Of a DNA stretch of 64,000 bases, positions 34,649 through 43,660 are shown piece after piece. Each line of letters begins with the position of its first letter. Within the stretch, counting starts at the first letter, position 1. The notes beneath the pieces are model-generated. The model was given only the letters and a program-made list of their open reading frames with translations. It was not told the origin of the DNA and ran no database searches. Origin of the DNA: GCA-003244245 sp963822695 (GTDB lineage: Bacteria; Actinomycetota; Actinomycetes; Mycobacteriales; Pseudonocardiaceae); contig CAWGJH010000020.1 of assembly GCA_963822695.1 (NCBI GenBank), positions 14,817 to 78,816 on the forward strand, given 5' to 3'. A program made the position numbers and the translations under genes.

Positions 34649-36223
34649 TCATCGCACGTCCGCCAGCACCATCGGCGGGGCGTGCAGGTAGCTGATCCGC
34701 GGCGTGCGACCCACGGTGTCGGAAGCCAGCTCCAACGCGTCGGCCAGGCTGGATGCGGCGCGGAAGCCCAGCCGCGCGGTGGTCAACCGGTCCCCCCCGA
34801 CGAAGATCACGTCATCCAGGTGTTGCATCGCGTGCGCACCCCAGTACCACATGTAGAACGGATGCACGCCGTGGTAGGCGTAGCTGGTCCGGTACAGGTG
34901 GGTATACCAGGGATCGGTGGCGAACTGCTTCTCGTACTTGGTCTCCAGCATCACCGGGTCGGTGGTCTCGGCGAGCAATTCGTAGAAGTCGATGTAGCTC
35001 GGGTGGTGCACCGGGTGGAACTCGTGCGGCATCGGGTGATAGAAGATCGCCACCCCGCCCTGGCGCACGATCGGCTTGCCCCGGTAGAGATTGAAGAAGT
35101 AGCCGAGTCCCAATGACATCACCAGGATCGGGTTCATGATCGAATTTACGTTGTACGGGCAGATGTAGGGCAAGCCGAAAATCGCCACATCGGCCTGCCC
35201 TTGCACTTCGGTGAGCTGCTGGCGGTGCACCGCGGCCAGGGTGTGCGGGTGCACGTGGCTCGGCGCGCCGGCGTGCACCCCGGTGACGCCGTACGGCGCC
35301 TCGGTGGCCTGCCAGATCCGCCGCCGTAGCTTTGTGTTGGCCAGGTCGTTGCTCCGCTTGATCGCCAGGTAGCTGGCCTGGTCGGTGAGGTTCCACTCCC
35401 ACTCGCGACGGGTGAGGAAACGCAGCGCGGCGGGGAACGGCTGGTTGTTCAGCGTTGTCTCGATGGTGAACACCGGCACGTGCCCGCCGATGACGTCGGC
35501 CATCCGGTCGTAGGAGTGGTGCATCGCCGAGTTGGGGGGATCGTTGAACGAGCGCGAATGCCGCAGTGTGTGCACATTGTGGTGGTGGCGGAGGCTGGCG
35601 TAGCTGGCCAACCCCACGGACACCGACTTCGAGCCGCCGTTCATCGCGGTGAGTGTGATGTTCACGTAGACGATCAGGTCGCTTTCGGCGGCCCGGCGGT
35701 TGATCTCCACGTCCTCGCCGTGCGGCGTGGTGCCCAGGTGTACGAGATCGTCGGGGTCCTCGGCGTCGTGATTGCGCAGGTGATCCGGGTGAAAGGCGCG
35801 GAACACCCGCTCGCCGACGGTGCGCTTGAGCTCCGCCGGGGTCATCCGCCGGTGCAGCGCGTTGGCAGCGATCAGTTCGACGTCGTCTACTCCGGCGGCG
35901 GCGGCCAGCTCCAGAACCTGCTCGATCACCCGCTGCCGAACGTCCGGAGTGCGCATCGGCGGCAGGGGTAGGGACAGATCATCGAACACGATAGTCAGCC
36001 GCATCCCGCGACGCAGCAGCTGAGGCAGTGGGTCGCTGCCGTGCGGATGCGTCACGGCGTGCCGGATCGCGCCCTCGAGGTCGACGATGGCCGGCAGAGA
36101 CTCCGGCGGGTAGATCACCCGGCTGCCCAGCGGCAGGCGCTCTAGCCGGAACCCCTCGCCCTCGTGCATCAGCAGCGGGGGAGTCCGCTCATCGACGTCG
36201 AGCACGAAACCTGGTCTGCCCAC
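34649..36223 (-). CDS. Long LarA paralogue (nickel-pincer-nucleotide enzyme)
   Basis: 524 residues, about 100 more than lactate racemase LarA. LarA enzymes use the nickel-pincer nucleotide to abstract a hydride from 2-hydroxy acids. By hand alignment to L. plantarum LarA: H124 (NALHRR) matches catalytic H108, K199 (NGGSKS) matches K184 that holds the cofactor, H215 matches the Ni ligand H200; but the catalytic H174 position is I189 and the substrate Arg75 position is L85. So cofactor binding looks kept and chemistry changed. It is inside an operon with larB, larC and lipid-type enzymes. It is a DUF2088 member for certain; substrate unknown. Confidence 0.85.
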   Translation of the reverse strand: MGRPGFVLDVDERTPPLLMHEGEGFRLERLPLGSRVIYPPESLPAIVDLEGAIRHAVTHPHGSDPLPQLLRRGMRLTIVFDDLSLPLPPMRTPDVRQRVIEQVLELAAAAGVDDVELIAANALHRRMTPAELKRTVGERVFRAFHPDHLRNHDAEDPDDLVHLGTTPHGEDVEINRRAAESDLIVYVNITLTAMNGGSKSVSVGLASYASLRHHHNVHTLRHSRSFNDPPNSAMHHSYDRMADVIGGHVPVFTIETTLNNQPFPAALRFLTRREWEWNLTDQASYLAIKRSNDLANTKLRRRIWQATEAPYGVTGVHAGAPSHVHPHTLAAVHRQQLTEVQGQADVAIFGLPYICPYNVNSIMNPILVMSLGLGYFFNLYRGKPIVRQGGVAIFYHPMPHEFHPVHHPSYIDFYELLAETTDPVMLETKYEKQFATDPWYTHLYRTSYAYHGVHPFYMWYWGAHAMQHLDDVIFVGGDRLTTARLGFRAASSLADALELASDTVGRTPRISYLHAPPMVLADVR

Positions 36224-36279
36224 GCTCTCTCCTGCCCCTACTCTTGGTGCTGCGCTTGCTTGGTGACCTCGGTCGCCGG

Positions 36280-37491
36280 TTAACTTCGGCCGGGGGCGAA
36301 GACGACCTTGATGGTGCCCAGCCGGCCGGCCGCGGCAGCGTGATCGAGCGCGTCACGCCACTGCTCCAGCGGATACTTCGTGTCAACGTAGCCGTCCAGC
36401 GGCGCTGACTCCGCCAGTGCGATGGCCGCCGGGAAATCACCCCGACTGGGCTCTTCGCCTACCGCCGAGGCGTAAGCCCCGATCAGGAGCAGTTCGCGGT
36501 ACCACAGCGGGGTGAGGTCCACCCCGCCCGAGGGCATTCCCGAGGCGACCACCGTGCCCCCGGCCTGCAGCGACCGCAGCGCGGTGTTCAGGCCCGCCGA
36601 GCCTCCGGTGCACTCGAAGGCCAGGTCCATTCCACCGAGCAGGTAACCCTCGCCGCGCTCGGGCTCGACCAGGAGGGCTCCGGTGCTGCGGCGCAGCGTC
36701 CTGACGGTGCTCTCGGCGCCGATGACCTGGGTGGCACCCAACTCGCGGGCCCGCTCGGCCTGGTGGGCGTGCTTAGCGATGACATACACCTCGCCGGCGG
36801 CGGTGAGCTTGCGCAGCGCGAGCAGGGTCAGCAGCCCCACCGTGCCCGCGCCGATCACGAGCACCGACGCGCCCGGATTGATCGGTACCCGGCGCACCGC
36901 GTGGACCGCGCAGGCCAACGGCTCCACGAGTACCGCGATCTCGTCGGGCAGCGAGTCTGGCACCGGGTGCAGTTGGCTGGCATGCGCGACCATGCGGCGG
37001 CTCCAGCCGCCCCCGGTGTCGGCGCAGAATCCGGTCTGCAGCCCAGCGGCCAGCGCTCCGCCGGTGATGTGGTCGCAGCGGCTGGTATGCCCGGCGATGC
37101 AGGCAGGGCAGGCCGGCAGGCCGCGCACCGCGCACCGCAGCACCGGGTCGATCACTACCCGGCTGCCCCGCGGCAGCCCGGGTAGCTCATCGAGGGTGCG
37201 CCCGAGCACCTCGTGGCCGGGGACGAAGGGCATCGAGGTCAATGGCCCCAGGTAGGGCGAGGACCTGCCGGTGAGTAGGGCGAGATCGGAGCCGCAGATC
37301 CCGGACAGCACCGGCTCGACCCGAATCCAGGACTCGTCGGCCGGGACGGGATCGGCCTGCTCGACCAGCCGTAGCGGCGCCACATTGCTGGCCAGCGCCC
37401 CCGCCAGCCGCCCTCCCGCGCGGGTGCCACTGACCGCGCGGGCGGCGAAGTAGCGCCCGACGGAGCGGTGATAATGCAGCGCCAGGCTCAC
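36280..37491 (-). CDS. Zinc-dependent MDR alcohol dehydrogenase
   Basis: A 403-residue medium-chain dehydrogenase. Catalytic zinc ligands in GICGSDLALL and GHEVLG, structural zinc cysteines in CPACIAGHTSRC, and the NAD(P) Rossmann motif VIGAGTVGLL. The first 40 residues are an extra N-terminal extension. The start overlaps the stop of the reductase/HAD gene (ATGA), so the two are translationally coupled. It probably acts on an alcohol or aldehyde of the pathway set by the neighbouring acyl-CoA reductase; the substrate is unknown. Confidence 0.9.
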   Translation of the reverse strand: MSLALHYHRSVGRYFAARAVSGTRAGGRLAGALASNVAPLRLVEQADPVPADESWIRVEPVLSGICGSDLALLTGRSSPYLGPLTSMPFVPGHEVLGRTLDELPGLPRGSRVVIDPVLRCAVRGLPACPACIAGHTSRCDHITGGALAAGLQTGFCADTGGGWSRRMVAHASQLHPVPDSLPDEIAVLVEPLACAVHAVRRVPINPGASVLVIGAGTVGLLTLLALRKLTAAGEVYVIAKHAHQAERARELGATQVIGAESTVRTLRRSTGALLVEPERGEGYLLGGMDLAFECTGGSAGLNTALRSLQAGGTVVASGMPSGGVDLTPLWYRELLLIGAYASAVGEEPSRGDFPAAIALAESAPLDGYVDTKYPLEQWRDALDHAAAAGRLGTIKVVFAPGRS

Positions 37492-39848
37492 CGCGGTCCT
37501 CCTTGCGTGCCGTGACCTGGCCGGACATCGACCCGGACATCGGCCCGGGCATCAACCCTGGCGTCGGCCCGGGTGACGTCGAGCAGCACTTCGAGCAGCC
37601 CTCCGGTGTGCTCACCCCAGCGGTGTACCACCCAGTGGCAGCGCCGGGCGTGGCGGAAAAGCTGGGAATCCGGGTTGACCGCATGGGGGTGCCCGACGGC
37701 CTCCAGCAGCGGGCGGTCTGAATAACTGTCAGCGTAGGCGTAGGAGCGGTCCAGGTGCAGGCCGTGGCCCTGGGCATACTGCCGCAGCCACGCCGCGCGC
37801 GCTTCGTCGACCAGCGGCGGGGTTTCGAGAAATCCGGTCAGCACGCCGTCTTTCTCGTGCATCCGGCTGGCCACCACCTCGTCGAACAGCACTGACAACG
37901 GCTCCACATGCAGGTCTACGGCGCCGGTGATGAGCACGGTTCGGTGCCCGGCCGCGCGGTGGCGACGGATCTGCCGGATGGCTTCGGGCATCACCCGGTG
38001 CAACAGCGCGTCGCCGAGCACCTCGGTGACCAGCGCCCGCAGCTCGTCGGCCCGCGCGCCGGCGTAGCGGCGCAGGAAGGCGCGCAACAGTTCACCGCGG
38101 TCACGGCGCTCGGCATAGAGGTACCGGGGGGCGCAGCGGGCCAGATCGGCCAGCTCGCGTAGCCAGCCGGAACGGGGCATCGTCGCCAACCGTGCCCACA
38201 GGTAGGACTCGACGACGTTGGAGTTCACGACGGTGCCCTCCAGGTCGAACACCGCAGCCACATCGGCGCGTTCAGGCAGCGATAGCGGCGGGGATCCGCG
38301 ATGGCCGGCGGTGGAACGTCCCCGCCGCTGCCCGGCTCGGCGGACCGTGGCCGTGATCGACGGGCAGTGCACGTCCTGCAGGTAGGCTCGCCAGTCGATG
38401 ACGGTGGGGTCGAAGCCGTGCTCGGTGGCCCGATGGGCCGGCAACGCGGCGTGCAGTTCCCGCAGCCGAGCGTCATCGTAGATTACCTCGGCGCGGGCGT
38501 AGACGCCGTAGAGGTCAGCGTATTCCCGCAATTGCACTAAGTCCTGCTGCTGGCGGCCCAGGCTGGCCAGCCAATCCTGAGACCGCTTCGACGGTGGCCA
38601 TCGCAGCAGTACCTGCTCCGCTAGCCCTGCGGCCCGTTCCCCCGCGCGCAGCGTCAGCTCCACCTGCTGGCTGCCGGGGAACCGCCAGGTCGGTGGCGTG
38701 ACATGGCCGCGATCACCGTCAGGCATGGGGTGGTTGTCGAAGTACTCCCGGCACAGCACGTACATGTTTCGGAAGGTCAGCGGGTTACTAGCCCCGGAGC
38801 TGACGTGCAGGTATGCCGGCCCGGTGGTGGGAGGCCGGGCGGCGGCGGCGAGGATGGCGTTGACCACCAGATCGACCGGGATGACATCGAGTACGGAATC
38901 GGGCAGCCCAGGGAATTCGCGCAGCACCCCCCTGCCGTAGGCGATGATCAGCGGGTCGGCCATCTTGAAGCCGTCGATCCACCCCGGGTACGGGTGCCGC
39001 AGCGCGCTCTCCACGATGGCGGGCCGGACCACCGACAGTGGTCGGCCGGTGTGCGCCCACAGCTGTTCGGCGACCCGCTCACCCAGCGCCTTGGTCAGCG
39101 TGTAGACGTCCGGCCAGCCCAGGCTCCGGGCTCGGGTGCGGCCGTAGTCCACCAGCCGGCGGGTGACCCACTCGGTGCGCCACTGTTCGGCGTCGGCGGC
39201 GGTGGACTGCGGTCCGGCTTTGGCGTGCTGGTTACCCGCTTGTGCCAGCGCGCGGCGGAGTACCTCCGGTCGCCGGGAGTCCTGCTCCACATCGGTCCGG
39301 GCGGCCAGCGCCATGTCCAGCTCGAGCTGCCAGTCCACGTCGTGGTCCAGTGCTGCCTCAGCGACGACGCCCTTGCGGGTGCCCGCGACGTAGGCGGTGG
39401 AGACGTGCACCACGTGTGGCGAGCCGGCGAGTGCGTCGTACAGGGTCGCCACGCCTGAGACGTTGGTGCGGAAAGCCTCGTCGATCGGGGGGTCGAAGGA
39501 CACTGTCGAGGCACCGTGGATCACGACGTCGAGGTCGGCGGGCAGGGCGACCGAGCCAAGGTCGCCCTCGATGACCGTGACTCGCTCACGCACCGCCCGC
39601 ACCAGTTCGTCCGCGCCGAGGTGCTCCCTCAGCGGGCGGAACACATTCTTGCGGAGCAACGCGGTGAGCCGGTCGGCCGCGCCGCGCTCGCCACGGGGAC
39701 GGATCAGCACCGAGACATGGGTGTCCGGGTAGCTGGCCAGTAGCCGCTCCAAAGTCGCCTGGCCCAGGAACCCCGTGGCGCCGGTGAGCAGCACGTGGGA
39801 TCCGGCGAGTTCCCCGGGGTCCCGCAGATCAGGTCTCGCGGTGCTCAT
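37488..39848 (-). CDS. Acyl-CoA reductase (SDR) fused to HAD-IB phosphatase
   Basis: A 786-residue two-domain protein. The N-terminal part (1-500) is an extended SDR of the fatty-acyl-CoA reductase/NAD_binding_4 type: TGATGFLGQ near 22-30, STAYVAG and the YTLTK catalytic motif. The C-terminal part (about 530-770) is HAD-IB: FDLEGTVVNSN (D535 nucleophile region), LITGAVDLH and DSYSDRPLLE. The SDR reduces an acyl thioester; the HAD domain may hydrolyse a phosphoester. The last 25 residues are ARADVRVDV-like repeats from a 12-bp DNA repeat. ATG at 39848 has GGAGGAG before it. Confidence 0.85.
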   Translation of the reverse strand: MSTARPDLRDPGELAGSHVLLTGATGFLGQATLERLLASYPDTHVSVLIRPRGERGAADRLTALLRKNVFRPLREHLGADELVRAVRERVTVIEGDLGSVALPADLDVVIHGASTVSFDPPIDEAFRTNVSGVATLYDALAGSPHVVHVSTAYVAGTRKGVVAEAALDHDVDWQLELDMALAARTDVEQDSRRPEVLRRALAQAGNQHAKAGPQSTAADAEQWRTEWVTRRLVDYGRTRARSLGWPDVYTLTKALGERVAEQLWAHTGRPLSVVRPAIVESALRHPYPGWIDGFKMADPLIIAYGRGVLREFPGLPDSVLDVIPVDLVVNAILAAAARPPTTGPAYLHVSSGASNPLTFRNMYVLCREYFDNHPMPDGDRGHVTPPTWRFPGSQQVELTLRAGERAAGLAEQVLLRWPPSKRSQDWLASLGRQQQDLVQLREYADLYGVYARAEVIYDDARLRELHAALPAHRATEHGFDPTVIDWRAYLQDVHCPSITATVRRAGQRRGRSTAGHRGSPPLSLPERADVAAVFDLEGTVVNSNVVESYLWARLATMPRSGWLRELADLARCAPRYLYAERRDRGELLRAFLRRYAGARADELRALVTEVLGDALLHRVMPEAIRQIRRHRAAGHRTVLITGAVDLHVEPLSVLFDEVVASRMHEKDGVLTGFLETPPLVDEARAAWLRQYAQGHGLHLDRSYAYADSYSDRPLLEAVGHPHAVNPDSQLFRHARRCHWVVHRWGEHTGGLLEVLLDVTRADARVDARADVRVDVRPGHGTQGGPR

Positions 39849-39891
39849 GTGCTCCTCCCGAGGCTGCTCCCGAGGCTGGGCCACGCCGGCA

Positions 39892-41154
39892 TCAGGCTAA
39901 TTTTTCGTGGGGCGCGGACGCGCCAGCCGGATGGTCGCGGTGGTAGGCCGACAGGGCGGCCTCGCACACCCGGAGGACCGGCCACCCTAGTGCCTGCGCG
40001 ACCCGTTCGGCGTCGGCGAGCTCAGGTTTGGCGGTCTGCTGCCCTCCTGGTCTGGCGGCGACCTTGACGGTGATCTCCTGCTCGGCCCCGGGCGGCCCCA
40101 CCGGCACCGGCACGGTGGTCCGCGGCAGCGTGGTGCGCTGCCAGAGTGCCCACCGCACGCCGAGCGTGGTGCTGTGCCGGAACAACGTGTCCACCACCGC
40201 CGGGCGGATTTGCTCGGTGCACAGCGCGGTGAGCACCTGCCCAGGCCTGCCGTGCCGACCGACGGTGGCAGTGGTCCAGCAGTCCCACGCACCGGCCGCC
40301 CGGACGGCGAGCAGCACCCCGGGCCACAGCTCGGGATCGAGATCATCGACGGTGGTCTCCACCACGGTGACCGGCTCCGCGGGGCCCGGTCCCTGCGCTG
40401 ATCCTGACTCGGTACGGCAGCCGATCACCAGCCGGGTGATGTTGGGTCGCTCTGGACTGTCCTGGTGTCCGGCACCGTTGCCCACCGCCTCGACCGTCAT
40501 CGGGGGCAGCGGGCCGGGCGTGGCCAGGGCCGCGACCAGGGCTGCCCCAGTGGGCGTGGTGCGCTCCCCGGCTAGGTTCCCGCCGCTCAGCGACAGGCCA
40601 TGGTCGGCCACGATCCGCAGGACGGCAGGTGCCGGGATCGGGATCGTGCCGTGCGCGCCGCGCGCGGTGCCGCTGCCGGCCGCCAGCGCCGAGCACGTCA
40701 GCAGCGCGTCCTCAGCCAGCAAGCCGAGTTGCTCGGCCGCGACCGCGGTGCCGACCACGTCGGCCAGTGCGTCGAGGGCGCCTACCTCATGGAAATGCAC
40801 CCGCTCGGTGGGGATGCCATGCACCGCGGCCTCCGCCTCGGCGAGTAGCCGGAAGGTGCCGGTGGCCACCTGGGCGGCTGCTGTGCCCAGTCGGGCGGCC
40901 TCGATGACGGCCAGCACCTCGGCCAGCCCCCGGCTGGGTTGGTCGGCGACCGGGGTGATGACGACGGCTCGCGCACAGCGCAGCCCGCAGCGCCGGGTCT
41001 GCTCGACCTCGACGTTCAGGCCGGGCACCCCCAACGAGCGGACCGCGGTGCGCACCGCGGCAAGGTCAGCGCCGGCGTCAAGGAACGCGCCGAGCAGCAT
41101 GTCACCGGCCACACCCGCGGTGCAGTCCAGATACGCCGCCCTGCGCTCAGCCAC
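39892..41154 (-). CDS. larC: Pincer nucleotide nickel insertase LarC
   Basis: A 420-residue CTP-dependent nickel insertase that completes the pincer cofactor. N-terminal AYLDCTAGVAGDMLLGAFLDAG is the LarC1 signature; VHFHEVGALDALADVVGT and the DDLDPELWPGVLL (C2) segment are also present. In several species larC is split and needs a programmed frameshift; here it is one continuous frame. The start GTG at 41154 overlaps the last codons of larB by 8 bp. Confidence 0.93.
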   Translation of the reverse strand: MAERRAAYLDCTAGVAGDMLLGAFLDAGADLAAVRTAVRSLGVPGLNVEVEQTRRCGLRCARAVVITPVADQPSRGLAEVLAVIEAARLGTAAAQVATGTFRLLAEAEAAVHGIPTERVHFHEVGALDALADVVGTAVAAEQLGLLAEDALLTCSALAAGSGTARGAHGTIPIPAPAVLRIVADHGLSLSGGNLAGERTTPTGAALVAALATPGPLPPMTVEAVGNGAGHQDSPERPNITRLVIGCRTESGSAQGPGPAEPVTVVETTVDDLDPELWPGVLLAVRAAGAWDCWTTATVGRHGRPGQVLTALCTEQIRPAVVDTLFRHSTTLGVRWALWQRTTLPRTTVPVPVGPPGAEQEITVKVAARPGGQQTAKPELADAERVAQALGWPVLRVCEAALSAYHRDHPAGASAPHEKLA

Positions 41155-41872
41155 CGTGCACCCGCGCGACGATCTTGACGGCGTGGGCCGCCGCGCCGAA
41201 CCCGTTGTCGATGTTGACCACCGGCAGCCCCGGCGCGCAGGAGGCGAGCATCGCCATCGCGGCAACGTACCCGCCTGCGCTCACTCCGTAGCCCACGCTG
41301 GTGGGTACACCGACCACGGGCGCTCGGATCAGCCCGGTCACCACCCCGGGCAGGGTGCCCTCCATTCCGGCGATGGCGATCACGCAGTCGGCCGCGGACA
41401 ACTCGTCGAGGTGCGCAAGCAACCGGTGCAGCCCGGCGACCCCGACGTCGGCGATCAACCGGTGTCCGGCGCCGAGCGCCTGCAGGGTGGCGATCGCCTC
41501 GTGCGCGACCGGCAGGTCCGACGTGCCTCCGGTGAGCACTGCAACGAACCCGCGGGCCGGGGGTAGCGCACCGACGATCACGGTCCGCCCGACCGGGTCC
41601 GCCACGACCGGCTCGGTGGGGAAGGCGCTCGGCGCCTGGCGCAGCACGCCGTCAGGGCACCGGGTGGCCAGCGCGGGGAACCTGGGTTCGCTGCGCCGCT
41701 GTGCGGCCAGCAGCCGCAGCGTCTGCTCCTCGGTCTTGCCGTCGGCGAAGACGACCTCGGGCACAGCGGTGCGTCGCTTGCGGTCCAGATCCAGGCGGGC
41801 GATACCGCCTACGTCGCCGGTCCGGGCGCTGCCGGCGGGGTCCCGCGCTGGATGCGGTGCAGAGTCGACCAC
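41147..41872 (-). CDS. larB: Pyridinium-3,5-biscarboxylic acid mononucleotide synthase LarB
   Basis: A 241-residue LarB, which carboxylates nicotinic acid adenine dinucleotide and hydrolyses the bond to AMP, the first step of pincer cofactor synthesis. It resembles PurE: the first third has the signature R-x2-R-x-(A/G)-x-PEVVFADGKT, and the PurE-like core is in VLTGGTSDLPVA and GMEGTLPGVV. Start GTG at 41872. It heads the leftward operon; larE starts 56 bp away on the other strand, so both probably share a divergent promoter. Confidence 0.94.
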   Translation of the reverse strand: MVDSAPHPARDPAGSARTGDVGGIARLDLDRKRRTAVPEVVFADGKTEEQTLRLLAAQRRSEPRFPALATRCPDGVLRQAPSAFPTEPVVADPVGRTVIVGALPPARGFVAVLTGGTSDLPVAHEAIATLQALGAGHRLIADVGVAGLHRLLAHLDELSAADCVIAIAGMEGTLPGVVTGLIRAPVVGVPTSVGYGVSAGGYVAAMAMLASCAPGLPVVNIDNGFGAAAHAVKIVARVHGG

Positions 41873-41928
41873 GGCGCCGACTATCTCACGCGCTCCGGTG
41901 CCGCCCGGACATGCGAGGATCGTTGACC

Positions 41929-42765
41929 ATGCACACTGCGGATTTCGTCAGTACCACCTCTGCTGCGGCGGCTCTGCTCGACCGGCTGGGGCGGCTGGGC
42001 GGGCTGGTGGTGGCCTTCTCGGGCGGGGTCAACTCCGCCGTGGTGCTGGCTGCGGCCGTCCGAGCGCTCGGCACCGATGCCGTGCTCGCCGCCATCGCTG
42101 ACTCGCCCAGCCTGGCACGTGCCGAGCTCGGGACTGCCCAGCGCGTCGCCGGACAGATCGGGGCGGAACTGGTGGTGCTGCGCACCGACGAGTACACCGA
42201 CCCGGGCTACCGGGCCAATACCGGCGATCGCTGCTATTTCTGTAAACGGACCGTGCTCGCCGCGGTGCGCGGTCTCGCCCAGCGGCGCGGGTTGGCCCAC
42301 GTCGCTACCGGCACACACCTCGATGACCATCGTGCCTCGCACCGCCCGGGCCTGCGGGCGGCGGCAGAACTCGGGGTGCGCGAGCCGCTCGCTGAGGTGG
42401 GCGCCACGAAGGAGACCGTGCGCTTGCTGGCGGCGCACTGGAATCTGACGGTGCGGGACAAGCCGAGCACGCCGTGTCTGGCCTCCCGGATCGCGGTCGG
42501 GATACCGGTGACCGTCGAGTCGCTGGCATTGATCGAGCGGGCCGAGCAGGCCGCCAGCGAATACCTCGCCGACCAGCAGGTTCCGGTGCGCAACCTGCGG
42601 GTTCGGCTGCTGGGGCAGGCGGGATTCCGGGTTGAGCTCGACCAGGCCACGCTGGACGGCCTTCTTGTCCAGGCACAGGCGGGACTGCTGGCGCGAGTCG
42701 CGGAAGTGGGTCTTGGCGGGACGGGTGACCTGGCGCGTTACCATTCGGGATCACTCAGCGGCTGA
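41929..42765 (+). CDS. larE: Pyridinium biscarboxylate sulfurtransferase LarE
   Basis: A 278-residue PP-loop ATP pyrophosphatase that converts the two carboxylates of the cofactor precursor to thiocarboxylates. The PP-loop reads SGGVNSAV (31-38): N35 replaces the usual Asp of SGGxDS. Cys183 in TPCLASRI matches the sacrificial sulfur-donor Cys of LarE. ATG at 41929 gives MHTADFVSTT. It overlaps the convergent diiron-protein gene by 28 bp. The N-for-D change is unusual and might alter ATP handling. Confidence 0.92.
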   Translation: MHTADFVSTTSAAAALLDRLGRLGGLVVAFSGGVNSAVVLAAAVRALGTDAVLAAIADSPSLARAELGTAQRVAGQIGAELVVLRTDEYTDPGYRANTGDRCYFCKRTVLAAVRGLAQRRGLAHVATGTHLDDHRASHRPGLRAAAELGVREPLAEVGATKETVRLLAAHWNLTVRDKPSTPCLASRIAVGIPVTVESLALIERAEQAASEYLADQQVPVRNLRVRLLGQAGFRVELDQATLDGLLVQAQAGLLARVAEVGLGGTGDLARYHSGSLSG

Positions 42766-43634
42766 GCGCCGGAGAACGCCGCAAGGGACCACAGCAGGGA
42801 ACCGGTTCGCTGGGCCGGACCTGTGCCAGGCCCGGCCGCGTCGTGTCCCACCCCGTAGCGAGCAGCGGCGCGGCTGACCAGATGCATGCCAGCTAAACCG
42901 GGCAGGCGGTCGATCTTCTCATCAATCTGCCGGACCACTCTGGCGCCCTGCGTCCCGCCCATCAGGTAGCGCAACAGGAACGCTGTCTCCGCGGCCGGCA
43001 TGAGCCCTGACCCTACCGGGGTCCACGCCATCCTGAGGACAAGCCGGGTCAGGAGCCGGGCGGTGCGCGAGCGCTCCAGCCGCGCCCGCGCCTGGCTGGC
43101 GTAGAAGGCCACGTGCCGGGTCTCCTGCCGCTGGATGCGGCCGACCACCTTGGCCAGTTCGGGATGGTCCGTCTGGGCCAGTAACCGCCCATAGCCGGCG
43201 TAGGTGGACCATTCGTTGATCACGCCGAAGGTCATGTGCACGGCGATGAAGTCGTCACCGATCAGATTGGCCGCCAGCGCCTGGTAGATCGGAGACAACC
43301 GGTCACCGCGGCCTTGGGCAAGCCGGATGCGGCGGATCCGATCGGGGCCTACGGCCCGGCCGTGCGCGGCCAGCACCTTGTCCAGCACCTCGCCGTGCCA
43401 GAACTCCTCGTAGGCCCACATGGTCAGGAACGTCGTGATCTCCGGGTCCTGGTGTGACGGAGTGACCAGCAAATCCCGCAGGTAGCAGATGGTGTGGCTC
43501 TCGACGTCGGACATATACTGCAACGCCCTCAGGGCCGCCTCGGGTAGCGGTGTGCGTTCAAAGGCGGAGTAGTCAACGTCGTCGTCTACCACCCGGCGGG
43601 CAGTGGTGCTGTAGTTCGCGATGTCGAATGACAT
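42738..43634 (-). CDS. Ferritin-like diiron protein
   Basis: A 298-residue helical protein with ferritin-like diiron motifs: E45xH47, the W-A-Y-E-E-F-W-H-G-E block (E77-x2-H80 and E82), and a later QRQETRHVAFY (E-x-x-H). It is similar in layout to acyl-ACP desaturase/ferritin-like oxygenases but no closer family is recognised. ATG at 43634 gives MSFDIANYSTTARR. It overlaps the 3' end of larE by 28 bp in convergent orientation. A tandem repeat lies just upstream. A role in hydroxylating or desaturating a fatty chain is only an idea. Confidence 0.75.
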   Translation of the reverse strand: MSFDIANYSTTARRVVDDDVDYSAFERTPLPEAALRALQYMSDVESHTICYLRDLLVTPSHQDPEITTFLTMWAYEEFWHGEVLDKVLAAHGRAVGPDRIRRIRLAQGRGDRLSPIYQALAANLIGDDFIAVHMTFGVINEWSTYAGYGRLLAQTDHPELAKVVGRIQRQETRHVAFYASQARARLERSRTARLLTRLVLRMAWTPVGSGLMPAAETAFLLRYLMGGTQGARVVRQIDEKIDRLPGLAGMHLVSRAAARYGVGHDAAGPGTGPAQRTGSLLWSLAAFSGAQPLSDPEW

Positions 43635-43660
43635 AGGCACTCCTACTCGGTCGCTGCCCC

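Noticed and set aside
39892..41154. Programmed frameshift in larC
   Set aside because: The gene is one open frame through the C1 and C2 parts; no shift is needed.
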